Shown: positions 51,856-60,484, numbered from the stretch's first letter. The stretch is DNA of 64,000 bases from Aquimarina intermedia (GCF_008124785.1 NZ_VNHU01000004.1:1-64000); one strand, 5' to 3'. Program-made: numbers and translations. The notes: a model not told the origin generated them from the sequence alone.

Positions 51856-52413
51856 ATGAATGCTATTTTTCAACCCTGGCCATGGTATGTTTCTGGTCCT
51901 CTCATTGCCTTAGTTATGATCGTTTTATTATTGATCGGTAAGAACTTTGGGATGTCATCAAATTTACGAACCATGTGTACCCTATGTGGTGCAGATAAGG
52001 CTGCTGACTTCTTTAAGTTTGACTGGAAAGCGCAGCGATGGAATCTTATTGTGGTTGTAGGTGTAATTATTGGCGGTTTTATCGGCGCAAACCTTTTATC
52101 AGAGACCACAGCAGTTGCTATTAATCCGGATGTAATAACAGATCTTAATCAAAAAGGATTTACTAGTGCAGGTGAGGCATATTTACCCGAATTGCTCTAT
52201 TCGACAACAGTCTTTTCTGATATTAAAAATTTATCACTCTTAATTTTAGGTGGCTTTTTGGTTGGTTTTGGAGCACGATACGCCGGAGGATGTACTTCGG
52301 GTCACGCAATTTCAGGACTAAGTAATTTACAGTTGCCTTCGCTTATTGCGGTGATAGGCTTTTTTATTGGTGGCATTTTTATGATCCACGTTATCTTCCC
52401 ATTTTTATTTTAA
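51856..52413 (+). CDS. YeeE/YedE thiosulfate/sulfur transport protein (first half)
   Basis: 185 residues with four to five membrane helices and the family cysteine motifs: MCTLCGADKAADFFKFD after helix 1 and GFGARYAGGCTSGHAISGLS near the C-terminal third. YeeE (TsuA) proteins import thiosulfate by relaying it over conserved cysteines. Here the transporter is split into two half-length genes, this and the following one (4 bp apart), which is common in Bacteroidota. Confidence 0.93.
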   Translation: MNAIFQPWPWYVSGPLIALVMIVLLLIGKNFGMSSNLRTMCTLCGADKAADFFKFDWKAQRWNLIVVVGVIIGGFIGANLLSETTAVAINPDVITDLNQKGFTSAGEAYLPELLYSTTVFSDIKNLSLLILGGFLVGFGARYAGGCTSGHAISGLSNLQLPSLIAVIGFFIGGIFMIHVIFPFLF

Positions 52414-52417
52414 GCAT

Positions 52418-52831
52418 ATGAGATCTATTTTATATTTAATTATCGGTATTTTTTTCGGAATTGTCCTATTCAAATCAGAGGCTGCCTCTTGGTTTAGAAT
52501 CTATGAGATGTTTCAGTTTAAATCTTTTCATATGTATGGCATCATTGGTTCAGCCTTAGTAATTGGCGTTATTGCCATTCAGATTATCAAACGCTTTAAA
52601 GTGAAGTCTGTGTACGGAGAAATCATCACAATTCCGCCAAAGGCAAAAAGCTTTAGTCGCTATATGTTTGGAGGAGTATTATTTGGTTTGGGATGGGCAT
52701 TAGCCGGTGCATGTCCCGGTCCCATTTTTGTATTAGCGGGTGCCGGATATTTACCAATTTTAGTGGTCCTACTTGCGTCTATATTTGGCACATTCATATA
52801 TGGAATTCTTAAAGATAAACTTCCCCATTAA
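52418..52831 (+). CDS. YeeE/YedE (DUF6691) sulfur transport protein (second half)
   Basis: 137 residues, four membrane helices. The motif FGLGWALAGACPGPIFVLAG with the relay Cys is the family signature of the second half. Together with the preceding gene it probably forms a two-part channel for thiosulfate or sulfide species. It ends 4 bp before the convergent LDH-type gene, with no terminator visible between. Confidence 0.92.
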   Translation: MRSILYLIIGIFFGIVLFKSEAASWFRIYEMFQFKSFHMYGIIGSALVIGVIAIQIIKRFKVKSVYGEIITIPPKAKSFSRYMFGGVLFGLGWALAGACPGPIFVLAGAGYLPILVVLLASIFGTFIYGILKDKLPH

Positions 52832-52834
52832 TGA

Positions 52835-53842
52835 TTATACTTTTTCTTTAATTGATGTTAGTTCATAGGGTAAAGATTGCTCAGTTTCCCAAAATGTAAA
52901 TGCATTAATGGTTGTACTAGCAATATTTATTAATGCCTCATCGGTAGCAAAAGCCTGGTGAGGCGTTAATAACACCTTGGGATGTGCTATCATCTTCTTC
53001 AACATTGTATCTTTTGGAGGATGGAGCGAATGATTATAAAAAAAGATGCCATGTTCATGTTCATAAACATCTGACCCATACCATCCGATATGGTTTTTAT
53101 CTAATGCATCCATAATATCAGCAGTCTTAACCACTGCTCCTCTGGCAATATTAATTAACATCACATTTTTCTTCATCAGTGCAATACATGAGGCATCAAT
53201 TAAATGATGCGTGTCCGATGTCAACGGAACACTAATAATGATAATATCACTCTCAGTACATAAAGTATCCAGATCTGTATATGAAACTCCGTATTGTTTT
53301 GACAATTCCTTATTTTCAACTATATCGTTTGCAATCAATTTGCATCCAAATCCTGATAAAATTTTAACGAGGACCTTCCCTATTCTTCCGACACCCAAAA
53401 TGCCCACCTTTTTTTGGAACAAATCAAATCCCACCAAATTACTCAAGGAAAAGTTATATTTTTCAACATTTTTATTGGCAATTATTAATTTTCGATTCAG
53501 TGCTAATAGCAATGCCATAGCATGTTCTGCAATAGCATTTGGTGAATAATCCGGGGTATGGCTGATGCGTATTCCCAACTTTGTAGCAGCTTTAATATTG
53601 ACATTATCATAGCCCGCTGATCGTAATGCAATATATTTTACACCAAAATCTCTTAATAACTCCAAAACCTTAGCAGAACCATCATCGGCAGAAAAGATTG
53701 AAATACCATCAAAACCAATCGCCATCATAGCCGTATCGGCTGCAAGTCTTTCCGGAACATAATGTAAAGTATGATGGTCATTGTTTGCTTTTTCAAGATA
53801 AGGTATCTCAAAATCCTTGGCACTGTAAATTAAGATTTTCAT
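52835..53842 (-). CDS. 2-hydroxyacid dehydrogenase, D-lactate dehydrogenase type
   Basis: 335 residues. NAD-binding VGILGVGRIGKVLVKIL, catalytic Arg in INIARGAVV and catalytic His in LLTPHQAF, with an N-terminal substrate domain starting MKILIYSAKDFEIPYL. It fits the LdhA-type fermentative D-lactate dehydrogenases, reducing pyruvate with NADH. This is consistent with a low-oxygen island. It follows the lipoprotein gene by 35 bp in a minus-strand operon. Substrate specificity is inferred. Confidence 0.9.
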   Translation of the reverse strand: MKILIYSAKDFEIPYLEKANNDHHTLHYVPERLAADTAMMAIGFDGISIFSADDGSAKVLELLRDFGVKYIALRSAGYDNVNIKAATKLGIRISHTPDYSPNAIAEHAMALLLALNRKLIIANKNVEKYNFSLSNLVGFDLFQKKVGILGVGRIGKVLVKILSGFGCKLIANDIVENKELSKQYGVSYTDLDTLCTESDIIIISVPLTSDTHHLIDASCIALMKKNVMLINIARGAVVKTADIMDALDKNHIGWYGSDVYEHEHGIFFYNHSLHPPKDTMLKKMIAHPKVLLTPHQAFATDEALINIASTTINAFTFWETEQSLPYELTSIKEKV

Positions 53843-53877
53843 AGTATATTTTTTTGGCTAATGCGTACATCTATTGC

Positions 53878-54558
53878 TCATTCATCAATAAAGAAAAGGT
53901 CATCGGTTTCATCTGTCTCTGCACGCATCAATACGTTTTGTTCTTTGAGGGCCCAAATCAGGACTTTTATGTAATCATTTACTGCTTTTTCTATGCGTTG
54001 CGGCTCTGTAATATCAATAGAACCTTTCCATATGGTTTCTCGTTCCCGATCGGGGCAAACGCAGTACAGCGTGGACTCTGCATGATAGATTTTGTACTCA
54101 TCATAATACTTTTCATTATGATAAATGTTTTGATTATTAAAATAATCGTCCTTAAAACTGTCAAACATACGATCCATATTTTTATATGCTTGGGCCAAGG
54201 TCACCTTCTCCTCTACGCCAACGACTTTTGAAATTAATATAGCATCGAACCCTTGCTCAATCAGATTAGACTCTAAGGTAAGTAGTTCCTTTTCTGTTTT
54301 GGGATCTTCTGTATAATTGGTTTCAAAAACCTTGTAACTTGCCAACGCTTTTATACCGTTATTTTCCAGTTGATTAACCAATTTCTTTTCAAAATTTTTT
54401 CTGCTTTTTTCATCTCTTGTCATCCCTACAACTAAGACTTTTTGAGCTTCAAAGATGTCGATATCCGGATGCTTCCAATTCTCAATAAGTTCACTGGAAT
54501 TACAGCCTGAGAAGAGGATTCCGAAAAGTAATATCAAAATATGTTTAAAATTAATCAT
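53878..54558 (-). CDS. Lipoprotein of unknown function
   Basis: 226 residues from ATG 54558 (MINFKHILILLFGILFSGC gives the lipoprotein signal; a start at 54582 adds residues before it). Residues after the Cys contain EAQKVLVVGMTRDEKSRKNFE and DAILISKVVGVEEKVTL, typical of a periplasmic DUF4136-like or related family. Acidic end (ETDETDDLFFIDE). It overlaps the upstream gene by 8 bases. Function unknown. Confidence 0.78.
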   Translation of the reverse strand: MINFKHILILLFGILFSGCNSSELIENWKHPDIDIFEAQKVLVVGMTRDEKSRKNFEKKLVNQLENNGIKALASYKVFETNYTEDPKTEKELLTLESNLIEQGFDAILISKVVGVEEKVTLAQAYKNMDRMFDSFKDDYFNNQNIYHNEKYYDEYKIYHAESTLYCVCPDRERETIWKGSIDITEPQRIEKAVNDYIKVLIWALKEQNVLMRAETDETDDLFFIDE

Positions 54559-55075
54559 GTGTGCTAGGGTTGTTATGGACATTTAATAATGAATCTAATC
54601 GATTTGTTATTTTCTTAGCGTATAAAGGTGTATGTTCTATTATAGACTCTCCCGAAATCATATCAACATCTTTTAGACTGAAATTGTAACTTCCAATGGT
54701 GGAGAGAATTATTAACTTATTTAATTGATCTGGATGTTTTGCAATAAACTTTTTTACATTTTTAGGAGGGCTCGCATATTCCCATGAATTAATAATGATG
54801 AGCGCATCCCATTTATCAATTTTCACTGTAAAAAGGGTATACGCATCAATAATTTTAAAATAAATTGGTTCATTATGATAATGTTTAATAATATGCTGAA
54901 CCAATGAGTCTTTAAATGCACTACCTTGAGAGGCAATTAAAACTTTATTTGGCAACGCTCTAGAATTTACCTCAAACGGAATGACAGTATCCATAGAATA
55001 CGTGTAATCGTACCATATCCAAAAAGCAACGGACAAAAGGGAAAGCAAAATTCCTATTTTTATAAGGTTTCTCAA
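54551..55075 (-). CDS. Membrane-anchored protein of unknown function
   Basis: 174 residues with one N-terminal membrane helix (LIKIGILLSLLSVAFWIW) and a periplasmic domain that resembles a truncated flavodoxin/Rossmann shape (NKVLIASQGSAFKDSLVQHI, WDALIIINSWEYASPPKN). It overlaps the lipoprotein gene by 8 bases and lies 31 bp after the next gene upstream, so the four are one minus-strand operon ending in the LDH. Function unknown. Confidence 0.72.
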   Translation of the reverse strand: MRNLIKIGILLSLLSVAFWIWYDYTYSMDTVIPFEVNSRALPNKVLIASQGSAFKDSLVQHIIKHYHNEPIYFKIIDAYTLFTVKIDKWDALIIINSWEYASPPKNVKKFIAKHPDQLNKLIILSTIGSYNFSLKDVDMISGESIIEHTPLYAKKITNRLDSLLNVHNNPSTHD

Positions 55076-55106
55076 AAAGTTAGCTGCTTTATTAGTGTTA
55101 GTAAGA

Positions 55107-55550
55107 CTATTTTAATAATCGTTTTTGTTTATTATGTTTCATAATTGTCTTGATCAAATCAAAAACTTGTCGCTTTACAGCTTTATACTCATTCAAATAT
55201 TCAGTAACCTCAATGTATAACGACCTATTCTCTTCTTTATATTCTTTCTCTTCCTCCAACTGATTTATACCATCCATCAAAATGGTTAGTTTGTTGTGAT
55301 GATTGATAATCTTTTTGAGCATGGGTTCAATTGCTTTGCGCTTATCAGACAATCCATTAATGACAGTTTTACTCTTCGCAAAATTTTTATCTGATAACAT
55401 CTGCAGTGAGAAACTCTCCAATAATTCATCCAAAAAATGTTGTTCATCTTTAATAAATTTTAACTCAGAGATCCAGGTAAGGGCAATCTCATGCATTTCT
55501 TCAGGACTGCGCCATTCTATGTATTTTGGATTTATGGTTTTACTTTTCAT
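55107..55550 (-). CDS. Helical cytosolic protein of unknown function
   Basis: 147 residues, charged and all-helical: EEMHEIALTWISELKFIKDE, AIEPMLKKIINHHNKLTILM and EYKAVKRQVFDLIKTIMKHN. No signal or membrane segment. In size and helix pattern it resembles the protein at 56309-56713 and may be a distant paralogue. First gene of the operon that includes the lipoprotein and LDH. No FNR-type box is found upstream, in contrast to its neighbours. Confidence 0.68.
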   Translation of the reverse strand: MKSKTINPKYIEWRSPEEMHEIALTWISELKFIKDEQHFLDELLESFSLQMLSDKNFAKSKTVINGLSDKRKAIEPMLKKIINHHNKLTILMDGINQLEEEKEYKEENRSLYIEVTEYLNEYKAVKRQVFDLIKTIMKHNKQKRLLK

Positions 55551-55754
55551 CTGTTTGTTTTTTTATTGTTACTCTTCATAGATACATTTATATAAATCCT
55601 TCCTCCATATTCGCAACATGTATTAAAAACTATATTAAAAGTAGAAAGAAGCTGTTAATATGGTGTATTAAATCCATGCTTTCCTGTTCTTTAAAAACAG
55701 ATAAAAGTTTCTCGAATTAATACTCATTGATGACAACTTCTTTCTATAGTACAC

Positions 55755-56198
55755 CTATCCAATTTGAATGATCTTCTTTGGTAGTTCTTTGGCTTCCTCC
55801 TTTTTTGGTAATTTAAATTTTAAAATACCATTCTTATAAGTCGCCTTGACATCCTTTTTCTGATCTATAGTATTAGGTAATTGAAGTTTTCTATCAAACT
55901 CCCGGTAATTAAATTCTCTACGGGTATAGGTCTCATCTTCTTCTACTTCTTCTTTTTTAGACTTGGCGCACACATGGAGCATATCATCTTCCATAGTCAC
56001 CTCAATATCTTCTTTGGAGTACCCCGGAACCGCAAGTTCAATCTCAAAATCGTCCTTATGCTCTTTTACATTCATTGCTGGAAGATCTCTATCTTTTACA
56101 AAGAAATCATCAGAGAAAAATTCATTGGTATCTAACCAATTAGATACGTTATCGTTGATCCAAGGAAATCGTTTTTTACTGAAATTAATTAATGACAT
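55755..56198 (-). CDS. Hsp20/alpha-crystallin small heat-shock protein
   Basis: 147 residues. N-terminal arm with FPWINDNVSNWLDTNEFF, then an alpha-crystallin domain (DLPAMNVKEHKDDFEIELAV, PGYSKEDIEVTMEDDMLHV, FDRKLQLPNTID, ATYKNGILKFKLPK) and the C-terminal IxI-like KKIIQIG tail. It holds unfolded proteins under stress. It carries an FNR-type box 74 bp upstream, so induction by oxygen limitation or redox change is likely in addition to heat. Confidence 0.95.
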   Translation of the reverse strand: MSLINFSKKRFPWINDNVSNWLDTNEFFSDDFFVKDRDLPAMNVKEHKDDFEIELAVPGYSKEDIEVTMEDDMLHVCAKSKKEEVEEDETYTRREFNYREFDRKLQLPNTIDQKKDVKATYKNGILKFKLPKKEEAKELPKKIIQIG

Positions 56199-56240
56199 AA
56201 TGTTAAGTTTTAGATGTTATTATTTGTGTTTATTTTGATA

Positions 56241-56283
56241 TGAAAGTACCGTTTAACTCACTCAGATAAAATGATAAAAATCA
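56241..56283 (-). promoter_or_regulatory. FNR/CRP-type box plus -7 element of hsp20
   Basis: TGAT-AAAA-ATCA at 56272-56283 is a perfect palindromic FNR box. Minus-strand TACTTTCA (56248 down to 56241) is a one-mismatch -7 element. Centre-to-element distance is 29.5 bp, as in the other island promoters. Confidence 0.72.
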
Positions 56284-56308
56284 TGTTATTTATATTTTAA
56301 CAACAATA

Positions 56309-56713
56309 TTATTGTTTCAAAATATTAGCTGTCACTTTGTAAATTTCATTTTTTTGTTGGTTAAACATCTTACAGAAATCCTTATAGATATATTTCATCT
56401 TTTTGTGATTCTTATTGTAATAGTGATCACATGATATGGTATCACATTCCATTAAACCTCCCAGCTGATTTTCATGCTGATGCAATTTTTCGTACAACAC
56501 AGAAGATGCTTTTTCAATATCTTTGAGTTTAGTATTGAATCTTTCTAACAACTCATACAAATTGGGTACAGTTGGCTCAAAAGCCTTGGAAGCTAGCAAC
56601 TTTTTGAGAAAATACAGTTCAACTCCCAATGCTTGAAGATTAGTTTTCCAATTCATTACTTCTAAATGAAAGGATTTAACTTCTTTATCTTCCATCTCCA
56701 TCTCTGTTCTCAT
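56309..56713 (-). CDS. Helical cytosolic protein of unknown function
   Basis: 134 residues, helical and charged (FHLEVMNWKTNLQALGVELY, LERFNTKLKDIEKASSVLYE) with CDTISCDHYYNKNHKK, a Cys/His cluster that could bind metal. The start could also be Met5 or Met7. No family recognised. It stands alone with an FNR-type box upstream and lies between hsp20 and the metallohydrolase gene on the same strand. Confidence 0.72.
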   Translation of the reverse strand: MRTEMEMEDKEVKSFHLEVMNWKTNLQALGVELYFLKKLLASKAFEPTVPNLYELLERFNTKLKDIEKASSVLYEKLHQHENQLGGLMECDTISCDHYYNKNHKKMKYIYKDFCKMFNQQKNEIYKVTANILKQ

Positions 56714-56787
56714 AGCTCTTACGTATTAAGTTAACACTCTAAAAGGATCAAAATCACGCTACATCCTATCCTTAAAGCAGCTTGTAG

Positions 56788-56830
56788 CGAAAGTAATTGA
56801 GCAACCACAAATTAACTATGACAAAAATCA
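56788..56830 (-). promoter_or_regulatory. FNR/CRP-type box plus -7 element
   Basis: TGAC-AAAA-ATCA at 56819-56830 (FNR-like half-sites) and minus-strand TACTTTCG (56795 down to 56788) as -7 element. Spacing centre to element 29.5 bp. It serves the gene ending at 56309 (start 56713). It shares the extended AACTATGAYA...ATCAG flank with two usp promoters. Confidence 0.7.
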
Positions 56831-56857
56831 GGAGAAAGCAAAAACTGTTATAAATCA

Positions 56858-58222
56858 TCACAGATTTACCACCTCATTATGATTCGGTATTTTTACTCGC
56901 CAACTGTAAACATCCTTAATTTTAACACGTAAGCTGTCTAAGGCTGTTGCTTCGCCGTGTATTAAAAAAACCTGTTCAGGTATGTTTTTAATTTCATTGG
57001 TCCAGTCCAATAGCTCCGATTGATCCGCATGTGCTGATAAACTTTGATCATAAAAAATTCCGGCTCTTACAGGTATATACTTCCCAAATATTTTAATTTC
57101 GTGAGCGCCTTCTTGTAGTTGTCTTCCGCGAGTACCCTCTGCTTGATACCCTACCAAAAGCACCGAGGTATTTTGATTATCAATAAGTTGTTTTAAATAG
57201 GTTAAAACTCTACCCCCGGTAACCATACCGCTTCCGGCAATTACAATTTTTGGTGCAGGGTTGTCAATAACTTCCCAAGTCTCTCTATAAGAAGTTACGA
57301 TATTAATATGTTCGAAGATATTACGCAGCTCCGGTAAAGAAATTTTATGCCATTCCGAAAAGCGTTCAAACACAGAAATAACCGAGTTGCCCATCGGACT
57401 ATCTACATATATGGGTATATTAGGAATCTTATTCCTTTTATAAAGCGTCCACAAGATATACATCAGTGTTTGCAATCGTTCTACTGCAAATGAAGGAATT
57501 ATTAAAGTTCCGCCATTCTGAATAGTCTCCTTAATGAGGTATATTAATTTTTCTTCTATATTCTCTTCTGGGTGACATTTATTACCATAGGTGCTTTCTA
57601 AAAATAAATAATCCGCCCATTGAGGTTTCTTAGGGTTTCTGAGTAATTTATCGTTTTTACGTCCTACATCTCCAGAAAAAACCAAGACTTTTCCATTAAT
57701 TTCAAGCTCGATAAAGGTAGCACCAAGTATGTGACCGTTATAATTGAATCTATATCTGATATCCGTTGAAAGATCATACCACTCCCCTTCTTTCTTGTTT
57801 TTAAAACGTTGAATGGTTTGTTCTGCTTGCTTTATTGTGTAAAATGGTAGCGCTACTTCATGTATTGAATACCCCTCTTTATTAGCCTTTTCTGCTTCTT
57901 CTTCGTGAATTTTTGCACTATCTTTTAATATGATTTCGGTTATAGCCAAGGTTGGCGAGGTTCCTATGATGTCACCTGCAAATCCTTGTTGAACCAACCT
58001 GGGTAAATAGCCTGTATGATCTAAATGTCCATGGGTAAGTAATACTATATCAATTTGCGAAACATCTATTGGTAGTGGATCCCAGTTCAAACTTCTCAAC
58101 TTCTTTATTCCCTGAAACATTCCACAATCTATGAGTATATTTTGTTGCGGAGTTTCAATATAAAATTTTGAACCCGTTACCGTCTCCGCTGCTCCCAAAA
58201 AATGTATTTTTATTGCTGTCAT
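56858..58222 (-). CDS. MBL-fold RNA metallohydrolase (beta-CASP)
   Basis: 454 residues. Metallo-beta-lactamase domain with the zinc motif LLTHGHLDHTGYLPRL (H64, H66, D68, H69), FSGDVGRK and a beta-CASP insertion (LIIPSFAVERLQTLMYILW, IYVDSPMGNSVI, KIVIAGSGMVTGGRVLTYL). Bacterial relatives of CPSF-73 cut or trim RNA. The start overlaps the nuclease gene by 4 bases. Expected substrate is RNA under stress, by family knowledge. Confidence 0.94.
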   Translation of the reverse strand: MTAIKIHFLGAAETVTGSKFYIETPQQNILIDCGMFQGIKKLRSLNWDPLPIDVSQIDIVLLTHGHLDHTGYLPRLVQQGFAGDIIGTSPTLAITEIILKDSAKIHEEEAEKANKEGYSIHEVALPFYTIKQAEQTIQRFKNKKEGEWYDLSTDIRYRFNYNGHILGATFIELEINGKVLVFSGDVGRKNDKLLRNPKKPQWADYLFLESTYGNKCHPEENIEEKLIYLIKETIQNGGTLIIPSFAVERLQTLMYILWTLYKRNKIPNIPIYVDSPMGNSVISVFERFSEWHKISLPELRNIFEHINIVTSYRETWEVIDNPAPKIVIAGSGMVTGGRVLTYLKQLIDNQNTSVLLVGYQAEGTRGRQLQEGAHEIKIFGKYIPVRAGIFYDQSLSAHADQSELLDWTNEIKNIPEQVFLIHGEATALDSLRVKIKDVYSWRVKIPNHNEVVNL

Positions 58223-59073
58223 ATTGTATTTTCAAGATTACAAAGCATGTCGATCTCACTCATGATTTTATTTTTACGAGTATCTGATATTCCCAAATGG
58301 TCTAAATAAAACGTATCTTTAATGAGTTGTCTCAATAACACGACATCTCGACTAAGCAAAAATTGTTTCTCTCTATTACTGAGTAAAGTGGATGTAGTAA
58401 TGGGATACAATCCCAAACGATCGATACGATCTTTGAGCGCATCATTCTTGGGGTAATCCCAACTAAGTAATTGTAAATCGACACAACTCCCATATTGTAT
58501 AGCATCTGTAGTGAATCTGGTGTTAGTCACTACCCATCCTTTGGTGAACTGTGGGAAATAGGATTTGGTAATTTCATTCTTTTTAAGGATATCTTTATAG
58601 CGCGAGTGAATATAGAGAGGGACTTTTACATTACAATTACGTCCTTCTTCACTATGATATTTACATTCGATTAATAGATGCTGCTGCTCCTTTTTTGCAA
58701 TAACATCTACTTCGTGGGAAACGCAGTACCCCTGTATGATCTTGCCTACCTCAACAGTATACCCAGAAAATTTCAAAATCGCTGCTACAAAACGTTCAAA
58801 TGGGAAACCCGTGGGACCCAATTCATAAATAGCTTTTTTTAATTTGTATTTTGAAGCATACACCGATTTTTGCTGTTTAAGCATGGCAAAGGCTCTATTA
58901 TAAATTTCTTTGGTAGAAATCCCTTCATAAAGTTCATTGCGAACAGTATCCAAGATTTGCTGGATAATAGTATCATTTGCTCCACTACGTTGCAAGGACC
59001 TTCTAAGTTTTGTAAAGGAAAATTTTGCCCGTTCACCAGAAGATTTTATTACATCAATCTCTTGTGTTATCAT
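58219..59073 (-). CDS. ATP-cone domain fused to Mrr-like nuclease
   Basis: 284 residues. Residues ~3-92 form an ATP-cone (VIKSSGERAKFSFTKLRRSL ... YASKYKLKKAIYELGP), a nucleotide-sensing domain otherwise found in ribonucleotide reductases and NrdR. From ~85 a PD-(D/E)xK endonuclease domain follows with SHEVDVIAKK (Asp123) and LLIECKYH (Glu136, Lys138), the complete catalytic triad. It couples nuclease activity to ATP/dATP status, presumably. It overlaps the beta-CASP gene by 4 bases, so the two are one translational unit. Confidence 0.9.
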   Translation of the reverse strand: MITQEIDVIKSSGERAKFSFTKLRRSLQRSGANDTIIQQILDTVRNELYEGISTKEIYNRAFAMLKQQKSVYASKYKLKKAIYELGPTGFPFERFVAAILKFSGYTVEVGKIIQGYCVSHEVDVIAKKEQQHLLIECKYHSEEGRNCNVKVPLYIHSRYKDILKKNEITKSYFPQFTKGWVVTNTRFTTDAIQYGSCVDLQLLSWDYPKNDALKDRIDRLGLYPITTSTLLSNREKQFLLSRDVVLLRQLIKDTFYLDHLGISDTRKNKIMSEIDMLCNLENTI

Positions 59074-59097
59074 ATATGCATTGCTATAAGGTTAAAG

Positions 59098-59496
59098 CTA
59101 ATTTCTGTAATATTCTCTAACCCAAGCCTTCATCTGATTGTCTGTCATACTATCAGCTTTCTGCACTTCTCGAAGCTTTTTTATGATCATAGGATGATTT
59201 TCACTTAGCTCTTTTCTAAGCTTTTCTCCCGTTTCTGCCGGACCAAAAATTACGATGCTATTTGCTTCATCAAGAAAAGGAATGATTTTTTTAAAATAAG
59301 CCTTTGTTTGATGCTTCTCTCTTTCCAAATATTTGCTGTCTTGCACCACATCCTGAGGTCCTCCTTTAAACCGAGTGCCCGATCCTCCTTGAATATGGAA
59401 ATCTTCGATCTCAGAAAATACTGTTTCAATCGTGTCCTTTTCTAAATCAACAATTTTTGTTTTTTCTTTATCTATCCAAATACCTACATTTTTCAT
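59098..59496 (-). CDS. Small protein resembling release-factor-like (baeRF/host-attachment) family
   Basis: 132 residues. KNVGIWIDKEKTKIVDLEKD at the N-terminus and EANSIVIFGPAETGEKLRKE later match the compact central domain of bacterial eRF1-like (baeRF) or host-attachment proteins, which are thought to act on stalled ribosomes. The GGQ-type loop is not seen. It is 25 bp after a Usp gene and 24 bp before the ATP-cone nuclease, within one operon. Assignment is by pattern and moderate. Confidence 0.72.
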   Translation of the reverse strand: MKNVGIWIDKEKTKIVDLEKDTIETVFSEIEDFHIQGGSGTRFKGGPQDVVQDSKYLEREKHQTKAYFKKIIPFLDEANSIVIFGPAETGEKLRKELSENHPMIIKKLREVQKADSMTDNQMKAWVREYYRN

Positions 59497-59521
59497 CAGT
59501 GTGTTTTTTAAAATTCTGTTT

Positions 59522-60373
59522 TTAGTTTCTCAAATCGTGTAATGCCAATACCGGAATTTTAGAATGATAACCCAAATCTTTTACCATAGGTCTGGACAAA
59601 ATACTTCCAAAAAAAGTGTGCTTTTTATTAATAAAAGTAATCATGTCGCTCTGTCTACTCTCAACAAAGCAACTTAAAGCACTTTTAATATCTATGTTAT
59701 GCAAGGTGTGGAAAGAGTATTCTAACCCATCAAAGTATTCTTCGAGCAATTGCTTATTGTTTTCCTGTTCGGGAGTGAGCTTTTCTTTATCCGTTACATG
59801 CAAAACGCGGATGGATGAATTGTTATACTTAGCAATGTCTATTAAGAAATCCAACTCTCTGCGTTTGACGTGAGTTTTTAAACTGGACGGAAATACAATT
59901 TCTTTTGGTTCCTTAAAGGAAACTTCTTTAGGTATTGCCAGTACCGGACAGTTTCTTATTTTCTCCATGACCAATACCGTATTACTACCATAAATTACGT
60001 TACTCGCATTGGTAGCACCCTGAGTACCCATCACGATCATTTCAATATCTTTCATCTCCACAGTATCCCGTATGGCTTCCAGTAAGGTATTAAACTGAGA
60101 AATGGGAATGTACTCATGATTGGGATTTTCCTCTCTCATCCCTAACCGCTCGAGAATTTTAGCCAATCCCTTGTCTGACTTTTCTTTTAATTCCTCATAA
60201 ATTCTTTCGCCGGGTTCTGGCACCATCATACTGTCTAAAGCATAGCCGGTTGCATTAAAAGTGTTAAGAATATAAAATTCACATTGCTGATTTTTATACA
60301 GTTCAATTGCATATTTAATAGCGTTCCACGCGTTCATGGAAAAATCTGTTGGTAATAAAATTTTCTTTTTCAT
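59522..60373 (-). CDS. Universal stress protein (tandem UspA domains)
   Basis: 283 residues. First domain KKKILLPTDFSMNAWNAIKY with ATP motif GTQGATNASNVIYGSNT (perfect G-2x-G-9x-G-S) and PVLAIPKEV end; the second UspA domain lacks it. First gene of an operon with the baeRF-like protein, ATP-cone nuclease and beta-CASP hydrolase, under an FNR-type promoter (60442-60484) that overlaps the end of the preceding usp gene. Confidence 0.93.
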   Translation of the reverse strand: MKKKILLPTDFSMNAWNAIKYAIELYKNQQCEFYILNTFNATGYALDSMMVPEPGERIYEELKEKSDKGLAKILERLGMREENPNHEYIPISQFNTLLEAIRDTVEMKDIEMIVMGTQGATNASNVIYGSNTVLVMEKIRNCPVLAIPKEVSFKEPKEIVFPSSLKTHVKRRELDFLIDIAKYNNSSIRVLHVTDKEKLTPEQENNKQLLEEYFDGLEYSFHTLHNIDIKSALSCFVESRQSDMITFINKKHTFFGSILSRPMVKDLGYHSKIPVLALHDLRN

Positions 60374-60441
60374 CTGTAGGAGATTAATGGTTGTGATTTT
60401 TGATTAGTTAAGAAGATATACTTTAGATATATCGTACTCAA

Positions 60442-60484
60442 TAAAAGTAGTCCCTCAACCCTAATATAACTATGATATTTATCA
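60442..60484 (-). promoter_or_regulatory. FNR/CRP-type box plus -7 element of usp-nuclease operon
   Basis: TGAT-ATTT-ATCA at 60473-60484 is a perfect FNR palindrome. Minus-strand TACTTTTA (60449 down to 60442) is a close -7 element. Spacing 29.5 bp. The box overlaps the last codon of the upstream usp gene. Confidence 0.75.

Noticed and set aside
53854-54231. Plus-strand 125-codon frame
   Set aside because: It lies opposite the lipoprotein gene and has Cys/Phe/Ile-rich composition of an antisense frame.
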